Below, piece by piece: positions 53,261 to 62,466 of a DNA stretch of 64,000 nt. The stretch spans positions 186,001 to 250,000 of the forward strand of contig CAZKGR010000002.1 of the NCBI GenBank assembly GCA_964552465.1, given 5' to 3'. Both the position numbers and the translations under genes were made by a program. Every line of letters starts with the position of its first letter. Position 1 is the stretch's first letter. The DNA is from BMS3BBIN04 sp964552465. Its GTDB lineage: Bacteria > Electryoneota > Electryoneia > Electryoneales > Electryoneaceae. The notes under the pieces were generated by a model. The model had not been told where the DNA came from. It was given only the letters and a program-made list of their open reading frames with translations, and did not search any database.

Positions 53261-53290
53261 GTCAAAAGCGTAAAGGACCCAGTCTCCAGC

Positions 53291-54706
53291 CTAAATGTCA
53301 TAATACAGCTCGAACTCCCACGGGTGCGGACGCTGGGCAATTTCGGTCACTTCACGGTCGCGCTTGTACCAGATCCAGGTGTCGATCACATCTTCCGTGA
53401 AAACATTCCCCTTGTACAGGAATTCCTGGTCCTGCTCCAACGCTTCCAACGCACTGGCGAGGTCACGTGGCGTTTCCGGAACATTCTCAAGCTCTTCCGG
53501 CTCGAGGTCGTACATGTTCTTGTCGAATGGATCCCCCGGATGCATCCGGTTCTGGATACCGTCGATACCAGCCATCAGCAACGCAGAAAACGCGAGGTAC
53601 GGGTTGCTGCTCGGGTCCGGAACGCGATATTCTACGCGCTTGCTCTTTGGTGAATTGCTGTACGTCGGGATGCGGATTGCCGCCGAACGGTTACGCTGAC
53701 TGTATGCCAACCGTGTCGGCGCTTCAAATCCCGGAACCAGGCGCTTGTAACTGTTCGTTGTCGGGTTGGTGAACGCACACAGAGCCGGGGCATGATGCAG
53801 CAGTCCGCCGATAAAATACAGGGCTGTATCACTGAGACCAGCATAACCGTCACCGGCAAACAGCGGCGCGCCTCCTTTCCACAGGCTCATGTTGGTGTGC
53901 ATGCCTGAACCGTTGTCGCCGTGCAAAGGTTTCGGCATGAAGGTCGCGCTCATTTCCTGATTGTAAGCCGTGTTCTTGACCACATACTTGTAGAGTTGAA
54001 GGTGATCGGCCATGGTCAACAGCGACTCGAAACGCATGTTTATCTCGCACTGGCCACCGCTGGCTACTTCATGATGGTGCGCCTCGACAGTGATCCCCAT
54101 CGACTCGAGGATCATCACCATCTCGCTGCGCAGGTTGTGCAGCTTGTCTGATGGCGGTACCGGGAAATAACCTTCCTTGTAACGCGGCTTGTAGCCTAGG
54201 TTCGGCATCTCATCCGCGCCGCTGTTCCAATGCCCTTCTTTCGAGTCGATGAAGTAAAAGCCCGAGTTCTCGGTCTGACCATAACGGATATCATCGAAGA
54301 CGAAGAACTCGCACTCCGGGCCAAAAAAGGCTTCGTCCGCGGTTCCGGTTGACCGCATGTACGCAATCGCCTTCTGCAGTACACCACGTGGATCCTTGTC
54401 GTATGGCATCATCGTTGATGGATCAAAAATATCACCGAACAGGATCAATGTCGGAACGTCGCAGAATGGATCGATTACCGCCGTGTTCGGATCGGGAACG
54501 ACCAGCATGTCGGACTCGTTGATCTGGCGCCAACCACGAATGGACGATCCGTCAAACCCAAAACCATCCTTGAAACTCTCTTCAGTCAACTGGCTGACCG
54601 GTACTGTGAAATGCTGGTGCATGCCCGGAAAATCCATGAAGCGAATATCGACCAGCTTCACGTTCTTCGTCTTGATCAACTCAAAAATCTTCTGGTACTG
54701 ACTCAT
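53291..54706 (-). CDS. glnA: Glutamine synthetase type I
   Basis: The 471-residue protein has the GlnA signatures: FGFDGSSIRGWRQINESDM in the beta-grasp domain, GPECEFFVFDDI, EAHHHEVASGGQCEINMRF and FMPKPLHGDNGSGMH, then RSAAIRIP and the adenylylation region KNMYDLEPEE with Tyr399 (Tyr397 in E. coli). It forms glutamine from glutamate, ammonia and ATP. The presence of the KNxYDL loop implies GlnE-type adenylylation control. GAGGAG precedes the ATG at good spacing. The spacer upstream contains no obvious sigma54 promoter. Confidence 0.97.
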   Translation of the reverse strand: MSQYQKIFELIKTKNVKLVDIRFMDFPGMHQHFTVPVSQLTEESFKDGFGFDGSSIRGWRQINESDMLVVPDPNTAVIDPFCDVPTLILFGDIFDPSTMMPYDKDPRGVLQKAIAYMRSTGTADEAFFGPECEFFVFDDIRYGQTENSGFYFIDSKEGHWNSGADEMPNLGYKPRYKEGYFPVPPSDKLHNLRSEMVMILESMGITVEAHHHEVASGGQCEINMRFESLLTMADHLQLYKYVVKNTAYNQEMSATFMPKPLHGDNGSGMHTNMSLWKGGAPLFAGDGYAGLSDTALYFIGGLLHHAPALCAFTNPTTNSYKRLVPGFEAPTRLAYSQRNRSAAIRIPTYSNSPKSKRVEYRVPDPSSNPYLAFSALLMAGIDGIQNRMHPGDPFDKNMYDLEPEELENVPETPRDLASALEALEQDQEFLYKGNVFTEDVIDTWIWYKRDREVTEIAQRPHPWEFELYYDI

Positions 54707-54925
54707 GCCGGAATCTCCTCTGTCCTGCGCAGATCAGGGATATCTGAATGGACAAAACCTACGTTGAGGTACAACTGATGCAGATCGGTTAATGGGCTCG
54801 AAGATAACGAGAATCAGCATCCGTTTCCGAGAGACGTTTGTCCTCAAATGAGACTGCGAGACCCATCTCAAAGTTAGATATTCCTATCTTTGCGAAACGG
54901 TTCTGATTTGATAAAAGGGATTTTC

Positions 54926-55321
54926 ATGGATATGACAGCTTCGTTGGTGTTCAAGATGGTCGGATGGGATGAAAAAACGGTGCATGAGTTTGACGACGGA
55001 AGTAAGATCACGCACGTCACCGTCAAGAAATCTTACACTGGCGACCTCATAGCCGAAGGGCTGCTCGAATATGTAATGATCTACCGAACAGATGGACTGG
55101 TAGAATACTCCGGGTTCGAAAGAGTTAGCGGGAACCTGAACCAAAAGTCCGGCAGTTTCGTAATCGAGGATCGCGGGCAGTTCAATCAGGGGGTAGCTGA
55201 GGGAACGTTGACAATCGTAGCTGGAACCGGCACAGACGCCTTGAATGGTCTCGCCGGAGGTGTATCGTACAGCATGGGCCATGCTGAAGCATGTATGCTA
55301 ACCCTTGACTATCAACTGTGA
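54926..55321 (+). CDS. DUF3224 family protein
   Basis: The 131-residue protein starts at ATG 54926 (AAAAGGGA upstream). It follows the DUF3224 pattern: FKMVGWDEK, KITHVTVKKSYTGDLIAEGL, MIYRTDGLVEYSGFERVSG, SGSFVIEDRGQF and AGTGTDALNGLAGG near the end. The family has a beta-barrel fold and no assigned function. It stands alone, divergent from glnA. Confidence 0.85.
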   Translation: MDMTASLVFKMVGWDEKTVHEFDDGSKITHVTVKKSYTGDLIAEGLLEYVMIYRTDGLVEYSGFERVSGNLNQKSGSFVIEDRGQFNQGVAEGTLTIVAGTGTDALNGLAGGVSYSMGHAEACMLTLDYQL

Positions 55322-55371
55322 TCCATGTAGTCGAGTGCGTCAATCCGTTAGAGAGCGGTACTGACAGGAGT

Positions 55372-55437
55372 TAGGAGCTCCTATGTCTATTCAATTGCCG
55401 GGCATTGTATAGGCTTGTATATTTGGTAGACATGTCT
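55372..55437 (+). promoter_or_regulatory. Two palindromes upstream of the DtxR-FeoA gene
   Basis: TAGGAGCTCCTA (55372-55383) is a perfect 12-base palindrome and AGACATGTCT (55428-55437) a perfect 10-base palindrome, the latter ending 13 bases before the ATG. Either may be the operator for autoregulation by the DtxR-type protein; neither matches the known DtxR box well. Confidence 0.4.
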
Positions 55438-55450
55438 TTCAGGAGAAGAA

Positions 55451-56467
55451 ATGCTTATCGGACGGCTGACTGAGAGCCTCGAAGATTATCTGGAAATAAT
55501 GTATCGTCTGCTGCAAACGCAGAAAGTTGTGCGCGTGCGAGATATCGCCCGCGAAAAAGATGTTAAAACATCCAGCGTAACCTCAGCGCTTCATCGTCTC
55601 GACAAAGAAGGGCTGGTCGAGTACAAGGCGCGTGAATATGTTGACTTGACTGAAGCCGGACGTAGCCTCGCGTTCCGGGTTTATCAGCGCCATAATTTTC
55701 TCAAGCGATTCCTCGTTGATTTCCTTCAGGTGGACCCAGAAACTGCGGAGAAAGACGCTTGTTCCATGGAACACGCAATCAGTGTTACCACCTTGGAACG
55801 CGTCGCATCCATGAGTGAATTTCTTAGTTACTGTCCTGAGGTTGAGGACGATATAATTGAGAAGTTTCGCGATCGTTGGATCAAGCATCTGAATTCAGAC
55901 CACTGCCAGTGTGACCTGAGAGATGCCGACAAGTGCACTGCCATGAGCCAGGGCGAAGGTATCTGCCGTCTGACAACAGTAAATAAGGGCGGTGGAGGAG
56001 TTGTTGCCAGGATCGTGGCCGATGACGATATGCGTCAGCCGTTGATTCAGCGTGGAGTATTGCCAGGTGCGAGTATACATGTCACAGACATCAGTAAGAG
56101 CGGAGTGATGACGGTACGCCTGGCCGGCGAACAGATGGAACTTGATAAACGTCAAGCGGCCAGCATCCTGGTTTGGTTTCGTGATGAATGGACGAATGGG
56201 AACAGTACGAATGTCAGCACTGATCCATCAGTCAGTCGGACATTGGCAGATGTGACTATTGGACGTAACTTTCGAGTCCGTAAAGTGACTGCACAAGGCG
56301 CAATACGGCAGAGAATGACAGAAATGGGATTCATTCGCGGTGCGACTGGTAGTGTTTTGCGGGAAGCGCTGTTACGTGATCCGGTTGAAATCGAATTGAT
56401 GGGTGCAAAACTGTCGCTTCGCCGTGTGGAAGCTGCAGGGGTGATCGTGGAGGAAGTCGGTGCCTGA
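55451..56467 (+). CDS. DtxR-type iron regulator fused to two FeoA domains
   Basis: The 338-residue protein has an N-terminal winged helix (LTESLEDYLEIMYRLL; DIAREKDVKTSSVTSALHRL), a metal-binding dimerisation domain (KRFLVDFLQV, ACSMEHAIS), a Cys linker with C152, C154, C162 and C172, and two FeoA/SH3-like domains (about 173-245 and 265-336; IQRGVLPGASIHV and MTEMGFIRGATGSVL). The sequence suggests a sensor of Fe2+ that controls feoB. Its stop overlaps feoB by eight bases. AGGAGAAGAA precedes the start. Confidence 0.88.
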   Translation: MLIGRLTESLEDYLEIMYRLLQTQKVVRVRDIAREKDVKTSSVTSALHRLDKEGLVEYKAREYVDLTEAGRSLAFRVYQRHNFLKRFLVDFLQVDPETAEKDACSMEHAISVTTLERVASMSEFLSYCPEVEDDIIEKFRDRWIKHLNSDHCQCDLRDADKCTAMSQGEGICRLTTVNKGGGGVVARIVADDDMRQPLIQRGVLPGASIHVTDISKSGVMTVRLAGEQMELDKRQAASILVWFRDEWTNGNSTNVSTDPSVSRTLADVTIGRNFRVRKVTAQGAIRQRMTEMGFIRGATGSVLREALLRDPVEIELMGAKLSLRRVEAAGVIVEEVGA

Positions 56468-58703
56468 CCGTCATCATCGTCGACACAGACATCGTGGACT
56501 TGGGCTGGGCGGTGGTGGTTGGCGTCTCGGCAGCGTTGTTGATGAACGAGTCAATGTAGACTTGCGTGTCGCGCTCGCTGGCAACCCGAATGCGGGCAAG
56601 ACGAGTTTATTCAACGCAATCACCGGTCAGCATCAACACATAGGTAATTATCCCGGCGTTACGGTTGAGAAGAAAGTCGGGCACATCGAGAAAGATGGTG
56701 TGACGGTCGAAATTGTCGACCTGCCCGGCACCTACAGCCTGTCCGCATATTCGATTGAAGAAGTTGTCGCTCGTGATTTTGTTCTGCGTGAAAAACCCAA
56801 CCTGATTGTTGACGTTCTGGATTCAACCAACCTCGAACGCAACCTCTATTTACTACTCCAGTTCCAAGAGCTTGGCATTCCCGTGCTCGGCGTGCTCAAC
56901 ATGAGCGACGAAGCCGAAGCTCAGGGCATCATGATCGATGAAAAGCAACTGAGTACGATTCTCGGGATTCCTCTGGTCAAGACCATCGGTAATCGCGGAA
57001 AGGGTATTGATAAACTCACTCAACTCCTGGTCGATGCTGCGCACAATAAGTTGGAACTCAATGGTCGACGGATGAACTATGGTCGCGATCTGGAACGACA
57101 CCGGGACCGAATCGCGGAAGTGCTCGCGTCCGATCAGTTATTCGCTGAATCAATCAACCTCGACTGGCTGGCGATCAAGCTGCTGGAGGATGATGATGAC
57201 GCAAACGACAAGGTCGAAGCCGCCCACCAGAACGCACAGGAAGTGTTGAACGAAGCGGAGGACTGCCGACAACGGATCAGGAAACAGTTTGACGAAGACG
57301 CTCCGGTTGTTGTCGCGGAACAACGCTACGCATACATCCACGGGGCTGTGCGTGAAACCGTCATCAACGCCGAAATGCGTAACCGGATCGACATGACGGA
57401 AATGGTCGACCGGATCATGCTCAACAAATTCGCCGGGTTGTTCATCTTCTTCGCGGTGATGTTTTTGATCTACCAGGTCACTTTCACCATCGGCAATCCA
57501 ATTTCCGACATGATTGATCATGGATTCGGGCATTTATCGACTTGGTTGTCGAACACCCTGCCTGACAATATTCTCGCTGATCTGTTAATCAATGGAGTTG
57601 TCGGCGGCGTCGGCGGTGTAATTGTTTTTCTGCCGCTGGTAGTGTTGTTGTTCCTCGGACTATCCCTGCTTGAAGACTCCGGCTACATGTCACGTGCAGC
57701 ATTCGTAATGGACCGCTTTTTCCACCTGTTCGGGATGCATGGGCGCAGCTTTATCCCGTTCATGATCGCCACTGGATGCGCAGTGCCAGCGATCATGAGT
57801 GCGCGCACACTGGTCAATCCTCGCGACAGGGTGATTACGGTACTGGTTACGCCGTTGCTCATGTGTGGCGCGAAGTCGCCCGTGATTGCGATGCTGGCAG
57901 CTGTGTTCTTCCCGGAAAACTCTGGTCTCATCTTCTGGCTGGTATGGTTCGGAGGATGGCTGATCGCTTTTCTTGCCGCATTGACTTTGCGCAAGACCAT
58001 GTTCCGGGGTGAGGCGGCGCCGTTCGTAATGGAGTTGCCACCATATCGCCGACCCACTGTGAGGGGTGCTGTGATTCATGTGTGGGAACGGTCATGGATG
58101 TATTTGAAGAAGGCGGGTACGTTTATTCTCGCCGCCAGCATTGTGATCTGGTTCCTGCTCGCGTTCCCGCGCACGGCGACCGAAACTGCAACAGTTCCGA
58201 TTGCAGATGACGTTGCCGGTGTTTCCGCCCAAACTGTTGTCAGCGAGACGAATGAAACAGCAAACAATGACGGTGAAGCGCAGATTCGAAACAGTTACGC
58301 CGGACGGATTGGTCGTTTTATCGAACCAATCATGAAACCAGCTGGTTTTGATTGGAAGATCAGCATTGCGTTGCTGTCCGGATTCGCTGCTAAGGAAGTC
58401 ATCATTTCCACCATGGGAATCATTTACGGAATTGAGGATACCGATCCAGATCTCGAAAGCAGTGCGGATCGCACGCCGTTGAAAGAGCACTTGGTTAACG
58501 ATCCGTCTTATTCGCCAGCAACTGCATTAGCTCTAATGTTTTTCGTACTTCTTTACGTACCTTGCATGGCTGTCATGGCTGTGGTCTGGAAAGAGCTGGG
58601 TGCGTGGAGGTGGACGCTGTTCCTCGCTGTTTATACCCTCGCGGTTTCCTGGACACTGGCAACGATTGTCTATAATGTGGCAGGCTTGTTCGGACTGGCC
58701 TGA
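56460..58703 (+). CDS. feoB: Ferrous iron transport protein B (FeoB)
   Basis: The 747-residue protein has an N-terminal G domain (GNPNAGKT at 41-48, DLPGTYSL for G3, VLNMSDEA for G4), a helical GDI-like region (about 205-320) and the FeoB membrane core of about nine helices (LFLGLSLLEDSGYMSRAAFV; MDRFFHLFGMHGRSFIP; LLSGFAAKEVIISTMG). The likely start is a GTG at 56460, which has GGAGGAAG upstream and gives a His/Arg-rich leader (MPDRHHRRHRHRG) before the G domain. It imports Fe2+ across the inner membrane. It is translationally coupled to the regulator gene. Confidence 0.95.
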   Translation: MPDRHHRRHRHRGLGLGGGGWRLGSVVDERVNVDLRVALAGNPNAGKTSLFNAITGQHQHIGNYPGVTVEKKVGHIEKDGVTVEIVDLPGTYSLSAYSIEEVVARDFVLREKPNLIVDVLDSTNLERNLYLLLQFQELGIPVLGVLNMSDEAEAQGIMIDEKQLSTILGIPLVKTIGNRGKGIDKLTQLLVDAAHNKLELNGRRMNYGRDLERHRDRIAEVLASDQLFAESINLDWLAIKLLEDDDDANDKVEAAHQNAQEVLNEAEDCRQRIRKQFDEDAPVVVAEQRYAYIHGAVRETVINAEMRNRIDMTEMVDRIMLNKFAGLFIFFAVMFLIYQVTFTIGNPISDMIDHGFGHLSTWLSNTLPDNILADLLINGVVGGVGGVIVFLPLVVLLFLGLSLLEDSGYMSRAAFVMDRFFHLFGMHGRSFIPFMIATGCAVPAIMSARTLVNPRDRVITVLVTPLLMCGAKSPVIAMLAAVFFPENSGLIFWLVWFGGWLIAFLAALTLRKTMFRGEAAPFVMELPPYRRPTVRGAVIHVWERSWMYLKKAGTFILAASIVIWFLLAFPRTATETATVPIADDVAGVSAQTVVSETNETANNDGEAQIRNSYAGRIGRFIEPIMKPAGFDWKISIALLSGFAAKEVIISTMGIIYGIEDTDPDLESSADRTPLKEHLVNDPSYSPATALALMFFVLLYVPCMAVMAVVWKELGAWRWTLFLAVYTLAVSWTLATIVYNVAGLFGLA

Positions 58704-58736
58704 CGGCAGACACGATGTCAACGCACAGGTGCACCT

Positions 58737-60482
58737 ATGATTGCACGCAGGACTATTACTCTTGCCATGTTGCTGGGTCTTGCATGCGCGACGACGCTCT
58801 TCGCCCAACCCGTAGTGATTCAAGAAGCTCCATCCGACTACCAGCTTTTCCCGCGAGATGATCAGGATTCGTCGTTGGTAAGAGTTGTGGGACAGGTGAA
58901 TCTGCAAAACCGTCAGATTGCACAGTTGGCAATCGTGCAGGGCGGGGAATTATGGCGTACCTATACACAGGATCTGGTCTACAACAACGGCAGCGCCGGG
59001 TTCGAATTCGCAGTAAAGATTCCGGCTGAACGGGTCAACCATCGATTCATTTTGCAGATTGATGGTTACGAGGTGATGAGCCGACACAGCGTTGTCAGTG
59101 GCGATGTGTTCATCATCAACGGTCAGTCCAACGCTTTCGCAGGTCTGCCTACTAATTATGGCGGCGAGTGGGTGCGCTCATTCGGTACCATTCGTCCCCT
59201 CAACTACCGCTGTTTTATAGATACCACGTGGGGAATTGCCATCTCGGGCCCGGGCGATCTTCATGCTTTTGTTGGATCATGGGGATTGGTCGTCGGGCAA
59301 CGCATGAGTGAATTCCTGGATATGCCGGTCGCCATTATCAACGGCGCTGTCGGGGGTACTAGAATCGAGCAGCACCAGCGTGATGATAACCTGCCGTGGA
59401 ACCTTGACACTATCTATGGCCGTTTGCTGTATCGAATGGGCAAAGCTGGAGTACGCGAACATGTTCGCTCGATCTTCTGGCACCAGGGTGAATCAGATAC
59501 CTGGCCGCCTGATCCCGAAAGTTACAAGGCGCGCTGGGATGCGCTCTACCAGGATTGGCATGAGGATTATCCAGCTCTCGAGCAGATATACTTCTTCCAG
59601 CTTCGTCCTTCCTTGATGGGGGATGAACAGGAAGACCTGCGTGAGATACAGCGACAGCTCCCCTTCAGTTATGACAACTTGCACATCATGACAACCGCCG
59701 GAATTGACGGGTATGATGGACTCCACTATGCCGTCGAAGGGTACGAAGCCATTGGCGAATTGATCTGGCCATTGGCAGCAAGAGATTTGTACGGACACCA
59801 GCTTGGTCCACATGAGACACCGCCAGATCTTGTTGCGGCGCGCTATGTAACCCCAAACCGGGACCGCATCGCTGTACAGTTCACCCAAGCAGTCAACTGG
59901 CCCGCAGATTCACTCGGTCAGGCGATGCGAAAGTACTTCTTTCTCGATGAAGGGTGGGGAATGGTTAATTGGGGAACCGTCTATGAAGAAGACGACCACG
60001 TGATCATCCTTGACCTCGACGGGCCGCAAATGGCAACGAAATTGTCATACACCCCTGAACAGTCCAATCATAACGGTGGAATCTATTATGGGCCTTGGGT
60101 ACGTAACCCGAATGGTATCGCAGCGCTACTTTTCCATGATGTTCCAATCGAACCGGCAATCGAGATTTCGGCAACCATCGAGTCCCCAATGCCGCTACAA
60201 CTCGGTCAAGACGCAGAGTTCACAGTTTCGGTTACCAACCATACCCAGTACTGGGGTGAACGGCAATTGTGGAGTTACGTAATCCTGCCCAATCAAACAC
60301 AAGTGATGCTCATCGAACCATACACTGCCGATATCATGTCTAATACGACGTTCTCGCAAACGGTCATTCATCGCGTTCCTGACAACTTTCCGGCTGGGGA
60401 ATACGAGTACACTGTCTCGTGCGGATTCTACGGACAGGCAACTTTGTCAACACAAACTCTCTATCTGACTGTTCAACCCTGA
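58737..60482 (+). CDS. Secreted SGNH/SASA-type carbohydrate esterase with C-terminal beta module
   Basis: The 581-residue protein has a signal peptide (ending TTLFA), an N-terminal beta domain and a SASA-like esterase domain (about 120-355): INGQSNA with S131 as nucleophile, WHQGESD (248-254) and DGLHY with D327 and H330. Members deacetylate sialic acid or acetyl-xylan. From about 475 to the end it carries the same module as the sorted proteins (PAGEY, then GFYG in place of GxYP) but no sorting domain, so it may be released differently. AGGTG precedes the ATG. It is 33 bases after feoB, but a functional link is doubtful. Confidence 0.85.
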   Translation: MIARRTITLAMLLGLACATTLFAQPVVIQEAPSDYQLFPRDDQDSSLVRVVGQVNLQNRQIAQLAIVQGGELWRTYTQDLVYNNGSAGFEFAVKIPAERVNHRFILQIDGYEVMSRHSVVSGDVFIINGQSNAFAGLPTNYGGEWVRSFGTIRPLNYRCFIDTTWGIAISGPGDLHAFVGSWGLVVGQRMSEFLDMPVAIINGAVGGTRIEQHQRDDNLPWNLDTIYGRLLYRMGKAGVREHVRSIFWHQGESDTWPPDPESYKARWDALYQDWHEDYPALEQIYFFQLRPSLMGDEQEDLREIQRQLPFSYDNLHIMTTAGIDGYDGLHYAVEGYEAIGELIWPLAARDLYGHQLGPHETPPDLVAARYVTPNRDRIAVQFTQAVNWPADSLGQAMRKYFFLDEGWGMVNWGTVYEEDDHVIILDLDGPQMATKLSYTPEQSNHNGGIYYGPWVRNPNGIAALLFHDVPIEPAIEISATIESPMPLQLGQDAEFTVSVTNHTQYWGERQLWSYVILPNQTQVMLIEPYTADIMSNTTFSQTVIHRVPDNFPAGEYEYTVSCGFYGQATLSTQTLYLTVQP

Positions 60483-60504
60483 TGGTTTCAAACCAGATCA
60501 CAAA

Positions 60505-60531
60505 AAAGGGTGGCTAGAAGAGCCACCCTTT
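60505..60531. terminator. Bidirectional intrinsic terminator
   Basis: AAAGGGTGGCT pairs with AGCCACCCTTT around a five-base loop. It is flanked by AAA and TATA and separates the esterase gene from the convergent VCBS protein gene. Confidence 0.85.
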
Positions 60532-60552
60532 ATACGTTTGGAATTTTGCAGA

Positions 60553-62241
60553 TCACTTGATGAGTGTGATCTTCTGGAACTGAGTTGTGCCGCGTGCTTC
60601 CGCACGCACGAAGTATAACCCGCTCGCAAGGCCAGTCGCATCGAAGCTGAATGTCTGCAGGCCAGCGTCCAATGCTCCATTGTGCAGTTCCGCTACCTTA
60701 TGGCCGAGGATGTTGAACACGTCAATTCGGGCATTCCCCGCATACGGCATTTCCAATTTAATCCTCGCAATAGCATTGAACGGGTTCGGGAAACCAGGCC
60801 GTAGTTCAACAGAACGGGTAACAGGGATCATAAACGAGGACGTTCCCTGTATCGAATCAGGATACTTGCCCACATTGATCTTCAGCTCGTAGTCACCCTC
60901 TATACTGACATCATCAATGATCCATTCTTGATCAGGGATATAGATGGCTTGTTTTGGTCGAAATGTAACAGCACCCTGAGCTAATTCCACAGCTGATTGT
61001 CCGGGAACTTGAGCGACAGCCCACCAGTCGCCATCCGTAGCGAAACTGAATTCACTCCCCATACTGATATCGTAATACACCGTGTCGCCTTCATCAGCAA
61101 GCAGTATCTTAGGATCATGCGGGCGGATATTGATCCACAGTGGATCATCCGAAATAGTCTCCCACAGTCCAATCTCATCTGCTCCATTGCCGGCTGCGAC
61201 CATATCATAGTCACCGTCCGCATCGAAATCTCCCACATGGAAACCCATAGCACCATCAAATCGTTGCGCAATTGTATTACGTCCCCAGCTGTCACCGGGT
61301 TGATTTTCATACCAGTAAATGGCGTCATCCTGGAATGAGTTTGCGACGATGTCGATATCGCCATCAGAATCCATGTCGAGAGTCTGAACAGAACGTGGTT
61401 GCCCGAGTGATTGGGGGAGGGGATGACGAACCCAGGATTCCCCGTTGTTCTTGTTTTCCCACCACGTCACTTCGTTCAGGTTACGAGCCGCGCTGACGAC
61501 ATCCATATCTCCATCGTTATCGATGTCAGCAGCAGATACACCTCGCGAACCTTCGTATTCCTCGCCGATTATTGTGTGTTCAATCCAGTTGCCGGCATCC
61601 CACTGGAACCACAAAATGGTGCCGGATGCCCCAGCTGACGCAATGATGTCCTGCCGACCATCATTATTAAGATCAGCAGCATATGTCGAACGCACACCAT
61701 CAATGTTCGTGGCAATGTCAATGGCACGCAGGTCTGGACGTCCATCAGCATCAACCCCAAAGTTCATCGCGACACTTATCTTGTCAGCTTGAGCACCCGC
61801 ACCAATGACATCAAGACGACCATCGAGATTCATGTCCGCAACGTGTACACCCTTCGCACCGTTCAGATGGATGACTTCCTGGTAAATAAATCCATCGGGC
61901 GTGTATTCCCACAACGCTACCTGATCGGCGAAATAGCCGGCAGCCAGAACATCACCGTCACCGTCGTTGTCGATGTCTGCACAAGTGACACTCCAGGCGT
62001 CCCAGAAATCACTTGCAAGGACGTGCTTTTCAAAGCTGCCTTCGATGTTCTCCCACCAAGCGACCTCGTTGGAATCATGGGCAACGCTCGCGACATCAAT
62101 GTCTCCATCCGCATCTATGTCGAAAGCGTATGCTTCACGTACGGTCAGCACATCATCAGCGACGACGTGCTTGAGCCAATTATCTGCTAGCACAGGGAAG
62201 GAGAAAAGACAGACAAATGCAAAAGAAAACACGAACCGCAT
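60553..62241 (-). CDS. Secreted FG-GAP/VCBS repeat protein with type IX sorting domain
   Basis: The 562-residue protein has a signal peptide (MRFVFSFAFVCLFSFPVLA) and seven FG-GAP/VCBS-type repeats, each with a calcium loop: DIDADGDIDVAS, DIDNDGDGDVLAA, DMNLDGRLDVIGA, DLNNDGRQDIIAS, DIDNDGDMDVVSA, DMDSDGDIDIVAN and DFDADGDYDMVAA. These form a beta-propeller. The recurring GKYPD module and a sorting domain (GFPNPFN, FNILGHKVAELH, LASGLYFV, ITLIK) follow. The protein is probably surface-exposed and calcium-stabilised; the ligand is unknown. Confidence 0.9.
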   Translation of the reverse strand: MRFVFSFAFVCLFSFPVLADNWLKHVVADDVLTVREAYAFDIDADGDIDVASVAHDSNEVAWWENIEGSFEKHVLASDFWDAWSVTCADIDNDGDGDVLAAGYFADQVALWEYTPDGFIYQEVIHLNGAKGVHVADMNLDGRLDVIGAGAQADKISVAMNFGVDADGRPDLRAIDIATNIDGVRSTYAADLNNDGRQDIIASAGASGTILWFQWDAGNWIEHTIIGEEYEGSRGVSAADIDNDGDMDVVSAARNLNEVTWWENKNNGESWVRHPLPQSLGQPRSVQTLDMDSDGDIDIVANSFQDDAIYWYENQPGDSWGRNTIAQRFDGAMGFHVGDFDADGDYDMVAAGNGADEIGLWETISDDPLWINIRPHDPKILLADEGDTVYYDISMGSEFSFATDGDWWAVAQVPGQSAVELAQGAVTFRPKQAIYIPDQEWIIDDVSIEGDYELKINVGKYPDSIQGTSSFMIPVTRSVELRPGFPNPFNAIARIKLEMPYAGNARIDVFNILGHKVAELHNGALDAGLQTFSFDATGLASGLYFVRAEARGTTQFQKITLIK

Positions 62242-62421
62242 GGTATATCCTGAGAATCGAATCCACGTTTACAAAAGAGAAATCACGCGACCATGACTAA
62301 TACAATGGTAGCGGATTCGTCAGCGACCTAGGTGTTCGAAGCTCCCAATCGTTAGAAGCAACGAAACAGTAAAATGAAGAATCAAGAAAGCACAGTCAAC
62401 GAAAAGAAGTCAAAGAATAAA

Positions 62422-62444
62422 GCCCGGATGGAGCACATCCGGGC
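62422..62444 (-). terminator. Intrinsic terminator of the sialidase-like gene
   Basis: GCCCGGATG pairs with CATCCGGGC around a five-base loop. On the minus strand it is followed by TTTATTC, 23 bases past the stop codon. Confidence 0.8.
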
Positions 62445-62466
62445 AATGGAATTCTCCGCATGGATT

